This document shows positions 59,640 through 64,000 of a stretch of 64,000 nucleotides of DNA, piece after piece (within the stretch, counting starts at the first letter, position 1; every line of letters starts with the position of its first letter). This DNA comes from Actinernus sp. WN-2022 (lineage: Eukaryota; Cnidaria; Anthozoa; Actiniaria; Actinernidae): the NCBI GenBank assembly GCA_030867875.1, contig JAOWCC010000330.1, forward strand, positions 620,001 to 684,000. Reading direction: 5' to 3'. Made by a program: the position numbers and the translations under genes. The notes under the pieces are model-generated. The model ran no database searches and was not told the origin of the DNA. It saw only the letters and a program-made list of their open reading frames with translations.

Positions 59640-59943
59640 TTAGTGTACCTGTCTACATTGTCGCCATGGACCTCTTCTTCTAGTCAATACTTGTCGTATA
59701 TCTTCATTAACCCCCTCATAATCTGCATTGCCTACATGAGTATTTTCATAGTCGTAATCATAGAACAATACGTGATCTGGATCTCCCTTGTGTCCAGATG
59801 TTCATAAACAATGAGAGTGTGACAGTCTCCGAGAGGGGTATACGCCACCATAAGAGTCTTATGATTTCTTGAAAAGAAACGTAATCCGCAATATCATAAC
59901 AAAAGTTGCAGTTGCAGTTTATATTGCCCACAGTACTTGTCAT
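59640..59943 (-). pseudogene. Cys-rich paralogue C, two frame slips
   Basis: ATG 59943 lies 7 nt after TTTTTTTCTCCTTAG. It begins with the knuckle CNCNFC. The family similarity then moves to a second frame near 59870 and to a third near 59800, ending at TAA 59640. Shared features with paralogues A and B are hydrophobic strands after the knuckle, a D-P-[DE] turn and a final helix containing IRQ (compare IRQIL in A, IHQII in B). Clearly decayed. Confidence 0.5.
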
Positions 59944-59975
59944 AACAATCCTAAGGAGAAAAAAATCTAATTACT

Positions 59976-60254
59976 TCAATCTATCCATCGATACCCGCGC
60001 AAACTAAGCGGACCTAGACTGTGCGTATTGTGATTAATGATCTGATGGATGCGTAGATTAGTTTGCTTTAAGTCAAACTCAGGATCAGGAAGCCAAACAG
60101 TATTGTTATTCGCACAGACAAGTAGACAACAACGAGTTTTTACAGTAGGACTAATGAGAAGGATTTTGTAATTCTCATGAGATAAATCTTCTAAGGCATG
60201 GAAACAATGGCAAAAACTGCAGCCGCAATACTTATAATACGCCACAGAGGCCAT
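59976..60254 (-). CDS. Cys-rich paralogue B, intact 92-aa protein
   Basis: ATG 60254 lies 7 nt after TTTTGTTTTCCCCTAG, which I take as a splice acceptor. The in-frame ATG at 60302 lies upstream of that acceptor. The knuckle CGCSFCHC is followed by YKILLISPT, CCLLVC, a DPEFDLK turn and IHQIINHN. The C-x-C-x2-C opening suggests a small metal-binding protein. It is the only uninterrupted copy of the four tandem paralogues and is probably the template for interpreting the others. Function unknown. Confidence 0.6.
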   Translation of the reverse strand: MASVAYYKYCGCSFCHCFHALEDLSHENYKILLISPTVKTRCCLLVCANNNTVWLPDPEFDLKQTNLRIHQIINHNTHSLGPLSLRGYRWID

Positions 60255-60308
60255 GACAACCCTAGGGGAAAACAAAATTCCTAGATTAGAAAAAAACGCC
60301 ATACCAAT

Positions 60309-60578
60309 CTACCAGCCTAACAGTTTTATATAGCGAAGGATTTGTCGGATACGTTTATTTATGTTTTTGAAATTGTAATAGTGTACGACATCGTCAGTAT
60401 CCTCATCGTCTTTATCTATATATATGGCAAAACAATTGTATCGTCCGACGGCATGACTGACGAGAAGTAATTAACGGCTTATAGGCTCGCCGTCATAGTT
60501 AAACAAGTTATAAGAACTCCCCAAACAAAAGTTGGGGCAAGCGTTTGGATCGTCACTGCAGTCTAACGTATCCGACAG
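60309..60578 (-). pseudogene. Cys-rich paralogue A, start lost and internal stop
   Basis: The frame aligned with paralogue B begins at 60578, 7 nt after TTTTTTCTGTCCTCTAG, as in B and C. The codon there is CTG instead of ATG. The knuckle is CPNFC. Codon 36 is TAA (60473-60471), after which the same frame runs open to TAG 60309 with YNCFAIYIDKDDED, IRQILRYI and LLGW. One point change removes the start and another stops the chain, so it is probably dead unless read from another initiator. Confidence 0.5.
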
Positions 60579-60629
60579 TACCACCCTAGAGGACAGAAAA
60601 AAGTCTATTTTTTTTCTTCAACATTAATA

Positions 60630-61538
60630 TTACCATTCAGAACTATAATGAAATATAATATTATGGCGACAGTCCTTACAGCATTTTAAATGACTGATGA
60701 TCAGATTAATCGTATGTGTCTCGGAACACAAAAAATGCTTAAAATGATTTCGGTTTGGTCTATCATGTATCAGATCTTCACAATGGACAAACCGAATAAG
60801 TAACCGACGTTGCGATTCTAATTTAACAGGATCCCCGAAATTGGGTATAATGAATTGATAGGTTTCACCTAATGCAGAAAAGCTTATATTATAAACAAGA
60901 ACCCGAAGGTTTGGAAAAGTTTCAGGCATGAGAGAGGCACAAATAGGGCAGTTGCAAATATTGCCGTACCTATCGCATTTATCACAACAGTTGCATCGTT
61001 GACAACGACGTTCCTCACGACGGTCATAATGCCTTAAGGCCTTAAATGTTGATGTGTAGAAGGTCCCTAACCTTAAACGTTCTTGGTTGATATCATGGTT
61101 CACATGAGCAAAGCAACCAAAGTTCAACTGTTGACCTTGAATTAGGATAAGACTCGGCAAGAACTTCCTACGGTGATCGGTAAGACATTGGGAGAGCTTG
61201 TCCTTGATCAAGTTCGTTCCCACCATGCAACGTAGTTCCTCCAGCACTAGAAGAGGACGCATCATATATAGTAGTCTCTCGGTATTGGTCCCGTGAAACC
61301 AAAAACTTTTGGAATGAGCATAGCTGGAGAGAAACTTGGCGACAATCCCTTCTTGCTCCTCGGCCAGCCCCCCATCCAGGTCCGATCTATTTGTCAGTAG
61401 AGGTATGGCGGGCGTTAAAGCCTGGTCCAAGGCTTTTCGGTAGAGGGCATCTGCCGCGCTCGAGGCCTGGTCCACCCCCACGCTGTCATCGCCCCTAGGC
61501 TTCAGGACTTGCTTCCGTCGTTTGTTCTGACGATCCAT
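60630..61538 (-). CDS. Virus-like 302-aa cysteine-rich protein
   Basis: Intact frame. The ATG lies 3 nt after ATTTTTTAAATAG and inside the end of the upstream gene (37-nt overlap). The N-terminus is basic (MDRQNKRRKQ), and residues 1-150 are mainly helical. At about 180-205 comes a dense cysteine cluster (RRCQRCNCCDKCDRYGNICN) running into CPIC. From that C-N-C-P-I-C knuckle the last 110 residues follow the same pattern as the small paralogues downstream, with hydrophobic strands (LRVLVYNISF) and further Cys/His pairs (CCKDCRH). It looks like the ancestral or fused member of that family with an added helical domain and extra zinc cluster. Function unknown; nucleic acid binding is likely. Confidence 0.65.
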   Translation of the reverse strand: MDRQNKRRKQVLKPRGDDSVGVDQASSAADALYRKALDQALTPAIPLLTNRSDLDGGLAEEQEGIVAKFLSSYAHSKSFWFHGTNTERLLYMMRPLLVLEELRCMVGTNLIKDKLSQCLTDHRRKFLPSLILIQGQQLNFGCFAHVNHDINQERLRLGTFYTSTFKALRHYDRREERRCQRCNCCDKCDRYGNICNCPICASLMPETFPNLRVLVYNISFSALGETYQFIIPNFGDPVKLESQRRLLIRFVHCEDLIHDRPNRNHFKHFLCSETHTINLIISHLKCCKDCRHNIIFHYSSEW

Positions 61539-62119
61539 AGTCTATTTAAAAAATAAAATAGGTTTAGGACGACGACGTGGATGAGGAGGATGGTAAGGAG
61601 GATGGTGAGGGCGATGATGGGGGGTGGTGGTGGTGGTGGGGTGGGGTTAGAAGCAAAGGTGACCGTCGCATTGTCGGGGGCCATCAGTTGCGAGGCATAA
61701 AAATCCAAAGGACGGAGTTTTAGGACCAGATGATTGGCCCTACTGTTGTTGTAGTAGACATGCAGACGGGACATCGGGCGCGTGATTTCGGCGGTAGCCT
61801 GGGGTGAAATCAAGGGATAATTCACCAGAGGACCCTTGTGGGGCATGTAGGGCGTTCGTGTTTTGTCCCAATTATCCGTCCTGTAAATGCCCGTTCCCCA
61901 GCACTGCAAATGCCACCGGCCAAGCATAAAGACAGAACGGGCCTCCAAGGGTGCATAAAAAATAAGAGGGTTGTCCATGCCCTCCAACCCTAGCTCCGCT
62001 CTGATAGATTCTAGCAAAACGGCATAGGAGTCCTCTTCGCCAATAAAGAGTAGGGTGAGCTCCTTCACACTCCTGGAGACGTAGGAAGTCACTTCTGACG
62101 CATTCATATTCATATTCAT
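61502..62119 (-). CDS. Virus-like 205-aa tail-anchored protein
   Basis: First leftward gene. Three ATG codons occur in the first six (MNMNMN). A mostly beta/mixed domain of about 160 residues (KELTLLFIGEEDSYAVLL; FMLGRWHLQCWGTGIYRT) is followed by a run of seven prolines and a single hydrophobic segment at about 168-192 (IIALTILLTILLIHVVVLNL), then a short charged end. No signal peptide, so a C-terminal tail anchor is expected, with the large domain in the cytosol or nucleus side. A TATA box (62237-62244) and a strong donor (62132-62137) lie upstream, so this ORF would be expressed from unspliced RNA. No family recognised. Confidence 0.65.
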   Translation of the reverse strand: MNMNMNASEVTSYVSRSVKELTLLFIGEEDSYAVLLESIRAELGLEGMDNPLIFYAPLEARSVFMLGRWHLQCWGTGIYRTDNWDKTRTPYMPHKGPLVNYPLISPQATAEITRPMSRLHVYYNNSRANHLVLKLRPLDFYASQLMAPDNATVTFASNPTPPPPPPPIIALTILLTILLIHVVVLNLFYFLNRLWIVRTNDGSKS

Positions 62120-62131
62120 AAGGACAGACTG

Positions 62132-62137
62132 ACTTAC
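62132..62137 (-). promoter_or_regulatory. Splice donor in the leftward leader
   Basis: On the minus strand AAACAAA/GTAAGTC, a near-consensus 5' splice site located after the TATA box and 13 bp before the first start codon. It can join a short non-coding leader to acceptors at 61542, 60586, 60262, 59951, 59578 and 59243. Confidence 0.6.
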
Positions 62138-62236
62138 TTTGTTTTTTTCCGACTTGTTTCCAACTTGTTTTTTTCCTTGTTGACTAGGTCTGAGCGAGTG
62201 TAATATAGAGTAGCGAGATCCTAGTCAAACCGTGTT

Positions 62237-62244
62237 CTTTTATA
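62237..62244 (-). promoter_or_regulatory. TATA box of the leftward transcription unit
   Basis: TATAAAAG on the minus strand, identical to the P1 and P2 boxes, about 118 bp before the first leftward ATG. Confidence 0.65.
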
Positions 62245-62255
62245 GAAAACCCGAC

Positions 62256-62338
62256 ACAATAGAATGACATCCTAGGGGGAGGGGGGACCCCCTAGGACAT
62301 GACATCATAGGGGAGGGGGAGACCCCCTATTCTATTGT
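62256..62338. repeat. Nested palindromes in the divergent control region
   Basis: The outer arms ACAATAGAAT (62256-62265) and ATTCTATTGT (62329-62338) enclose an inner hairpin TCCTAGGGGG / CCCCCTAGGA (62270-62279 / 62288-62297) and a second GATCTCCC-like block (TAGGGGAGGGGGAGACCCCC). G-rich tracts on one strand and symmetry between divergent genes suggest an origin-like or protein-binding structure. Confidence 0.6.
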
Positions 62339-62343
62339 TGTGG

Positions 62344-62537
62344 GTGACGTATTCCGTGGAGTCCTTGTTCTAGAACGTTCTCTATTATTCAAGAACATGC
62401 CTCAGCATTTTTTCGAAAACCCTTTTAGTCCATGACGTCATGTTCTAGAACATTCTCTATTCTTCTGGATCATGACTCAGCCTGTTCTAGAACATTCTCC
62501 ATTATTCATGACCGCGATTCCGGCGGAACTACGTCAG
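62344..62537 (+). promoter_or_regulatory. Stress-type promoter: heat-shock elements, CRE, AP-1
   Basis: Three three-box heat-shock elements lie at 62368-62380 (TTCTAGAACGTTC), 62443-62455 and 62485-62497 (both TTCTAGAACATTC), and a two-box TTCAAGAAC at 62388. A perfect CRE TGACGTCA lies at 62434-62441 within CATGACGTCATG, and a perfect AP-1 site TGACTCA at 62473-62479. The block-wide motif appears as TGACGTATTCC (62344) and GGAACTACGTCAG (62525-62537). It precedes the acidic-protein gene. Confidence 0.75.
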
Positions 62538-62553
62538 AATCTAAATCTAAATT

Positions 62554-63612
62554 ATGCGGAGTCATTGTCTTGAAAATACTATATGTAGCGCGACATTGGA
62601 ACTATTTCAGTCAGTCGACATCGAGTCAAGTCTAGTCACGGAGTGGTCAAAACAAGAAAAAGAAGAAGTAGAAGAATTAAGCGATTGCCTATTGAATGAT
62701 ATGTATGACGCTTATGAGTTGGCCTGTGCTTGTGAGGAAGACTTTTACGAGTGGCATTCCGAGGATGATGATGATGATGAAGATTCCATGACGAAGGAAG
62801 AAGCCGAGATAGGGGCTAAGTACGCAGAAGTTCGTTCCATACAGTCCTCACCCCCCTCGCCGGAATATTTTATAGATACCGAGGGGGATGAGGAGGAGGA
62901 AGAGGAGGGCCTTTCGCCGGCTCAACATATGCCGTGGATGGTTCCGCAGGCTCAACATATGTCGTGGATGATGGAAGAAGCAGAAGAAGAAGAAGAAGAA
63001 GAAGAGGAGGAGGAGGGCGAGGAGGGTGAGGAGGAGAATGACTCACGAGCCTCCTTCTCCTCTGCCTCCTCCATCCGGTGGAATAAACCATGGGGTTCGG
63101 ACGCCACTTCTGACGAGGCTCATGAGACCATGGAGGGGGAGGAGGAGGAGGACAATGCTCTAAGCTCAGAATATTCCTTCTCTCTATTGGGACCTGCGAT
63201 TGAGAAGAAGAAAGAAAGACTGGAGAACAAAGAGGGTGGAACAATAGAGCACGAGGAGTCCTCTGCCGAGTTCGATATAGACCAGTTTGTGTCTTCCGCC
63301 ACCTATTCTGTAGAGGAGGAGGAGGAGAAGGAACGTGCTTACGCCTCTATCGAAGACGATCGTGCACGCGATCATGAGGCGAATGGATACGACTGGTACA
63401 AAGGATGGGATGTGACACTTTTAGAGGAAACGTATGTGGATGTTCGCAGTCTCGATACGGTATCCGTTTCCTTTACGGAGGAGGATAAAGCCCAGGCGCA
63501 CGGTAAAGCCCTTGCTTTCCACAAGGGGGACCCTAACCAGGAGGAAGAGGAGGAGGAGAACGAGGAGTGGCGATCCGCAGTAGAAGATTTAATGGACACG
63601 GTAGGGCGGTAG
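62554..63612 (+). CDS. Virus-like 352-aa very acidic protein
   Basis: First rightward gene of the divergent pair. Start chosen at the first ATG; an alternative is ATG 62701 (MYDAYELACACEED). Composition is dominated by Glu/Asp, with several poly-Glu runs in GAG/GAA repeats. A short repeat, AQHMPWMVPQAQHMSWMMEE, occurs near residue 130, and a Trp/Tyr-rich motif (GYDWYKGWDV) near 290. Such acidic, Ser-rich proteins are often transcription activators or histone-binding factors, which is inference only. The frame ends at TAG 63612, but an acidic frame continues in another register up to the polymerase-like start, so the two may once have been one protein or the stop region may have slipped. Confidence 0.6.
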   Translation: MRSHCLENTICSATLELFQSVDIESSLVTEWSKQEKEEVEELSDCLLNDMYDAYELACACEEDFYEWHSEDDDDDEDSMTKEEAEIGAKYAEVRSIQSSPPSPEYFIDTEGDEEEEEEGLSPAQHMPWMVPQAQHMSWMMEEAEEEEEEEEEEEGEEGEEENDSRASFSSASSIRWNKPWGSDATSDEAHETMEGEEEEDNALSSEYSFSLLGPAIEKKKERLENKEGGTIEHEESSAEFDIDQFVSSATYSVEEEEEKERAYASIEDDRARDHEANGYDWYKGWDVTLLEETYVDVRSLDTVSVSFTEEDKAQAHGKALAFHKGDPNQEEEEEENEEWRSAVEDLMDTVGR

Positions 63613-63701
63613 CCGCTCACCCCCTGCCATCATCAGACGGGCTGTGGACGGGAAACGAAGAGGAGAAGGAGGAGGAGGAAGATCACTTTCACATCGAAAA
63701 G

Positions 63702-64000
63702 ATGGACGGCAAACATAGCAGAACCTTTCGCATGACGAAGGCTTTTTACCGTAGTAAAATTCATATGAAACCTGTCTCCGAGGCTAAAGAAGCGGTCGAG
63801 AAAGCGCGAAAGGTTTTGGCTAGAGTTATTGATCACGTGAAAGACGATGTGGGGTGTGCAGAAGGAGACCGCCTACAACTGTCTATAACAGGCACTGGAT
63901 TAAACAACAACATTACCCTACCTTGTCTTTCGCCCCATGAAGTGACGGCAGACCGTATGATGGATGAGATCGAGAAAGTCATGCAGTCCACCAATGAATT
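63702..64000 (+). CDS. N-terminus of a Polinton-type DNA polymerase-like protein (partial)
   Basis: Frame open from at least 63609; the first good ATG is at 63702; no stop before the window end. Visible features: a basic start, KEAVEKARKVLARVI helix, GDRLQLSITGTGLNNNITLP and LSPHEVTADRMMDEIEKVMQ. From memory this helix, then D-R-[VL]-x-[LV] strand, then [ED]-[IK]-[EV]-x-V-[ML]-Q-S pattern is the usual N-terminal module of long protein-primed family B DNA polymerase ORFs in animal Maverick/Polinton-like elements. The exonuclease and polymerase motifs would lie beyond 64000, so the call cannot be confirmed here. Confidence 0.45.
   Translation, partial: MDGKHSRTFRMTKAFYRSKIHMKPVSEAKEAVEKARKVLARVIDHVKDDVGCAEGDRLQLSITGTGLNNNITLPCLSPHEVTADRMMDEIEKVMQSTNE

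Larger units (their letters stand above)
55607..64000. mobile_element. Integrated virus-like element (Maverick/Polinton-like?), incomplete
   Basis: Gene density, very short spacers, TATA boxes set 40-55 bp before start codons, convergent poly(A) signals, a shared promoter motif and a divergent control region at 62.1-62.55 kb distinguish this block from the rest of the window. Protein content (double GRF finger, tail-anchored protein, expanded Cys-rich paralogues, acidic protein, polymerase-like N-terminus) fits a nuclear DNA virus or Polinton-type element. In-frame stops and slips show partial decay. No capsid, ATPase, protease or integrase gene is visible here; they would lie beyond 64000. 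Limits and family are inferences. Confidence 0.6.

Noticed and set aside
62870..63620. Proline/leucine/serine-rich minus-strand frames opposite the acidic gene
   Set aside because: They are complements of GAG/GAA codon runs; no promoter and no domain.

Overview
The window is nuclear DNA of an animal, most likely a marine invertebrate (cnidarian such as an anthozoan, or sponge). It is AT-rich, full of spliceosomal introns and fold-back repeats, and dense in ACATGTA-type simple motifs. There are no bacterial operons, rRNA or tRNA genes. The phylum is inferred from repeat style and protein families and is not proven.

Layout. 1-4.6 kb: repeats only. 4613-7947: a PIF/Harbinger-type DNA transposon with 14-bp terminal inverted repeats and TAA target duplications; its nuclease gene is broken, and a second element carrying a Crypton-like tyrosine recombinase gene sits inside it. 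7965-19717 (minus): an 11-exon EnSpm/CACTA-type (tnp2-like) transposase gene whose splice sites give one uninterrupted 948-residue frame. 20055-32503 (plus): an 8-exon gene for a BEN-domain protein, head to head with the transposase gene across a 337-bp divergent promoter. 32.5-49.5 kb: mostly repeats, including three stacked inverted-repeat elements at 36.8-38.9 kb, a palindromic CAAGATCTTG minisatellite, a 100-bp tandem repeat at 43.5 kb, and a 14-copy 54-bp satellite at 46.2-47.0 kb. 49531-54489 (minus): a two-exon SAP-domain gene of a transposon-like family, interrupted by frame breaks.

55.6-64.0 kb looks different: gene-dense, short spacers, TATA boxes 40-55 bp before start codons, and proteins with no clear host counterpart. 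I read it as one end of an integrated DNA virus or Maverick/Polinton-like element, partly decayed. Rightward genes encode a 175-aa protein, a 62-aa protein, a 33-aa Cys-containing ORF, a 236-aa helical protein and a broken double GRF zinc-finger protein. Leftward genes start from a TATA box at 62.24 kb: a 205-aa tail-anchored protein, a 302-aa cysteine-rich protein, four tandem paralogues of a small C-x-C-x2-C protein, and a terminal exon. Rightward from the same divergent control region run a 352-aa very acidic protein and the start of a protein resembling the N-terminus of Polinton-type DNA polymerase ORFs, cut by the window end.

The most interesting signals lie in this element. A shared GGAA-x-TACGTCA motif occurs at five sites. 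One enhancer combines CArG boxes with Ets/IRF-like repeats, and another combines heat-shock elements with perfect CRE and AP-1 sites. A strong splice donor downstream of the leftward TATA box, with acceptor-like sites a few bases before most downstream start codons, suggests one common leader exon spliced to many alternative viral ORFs.
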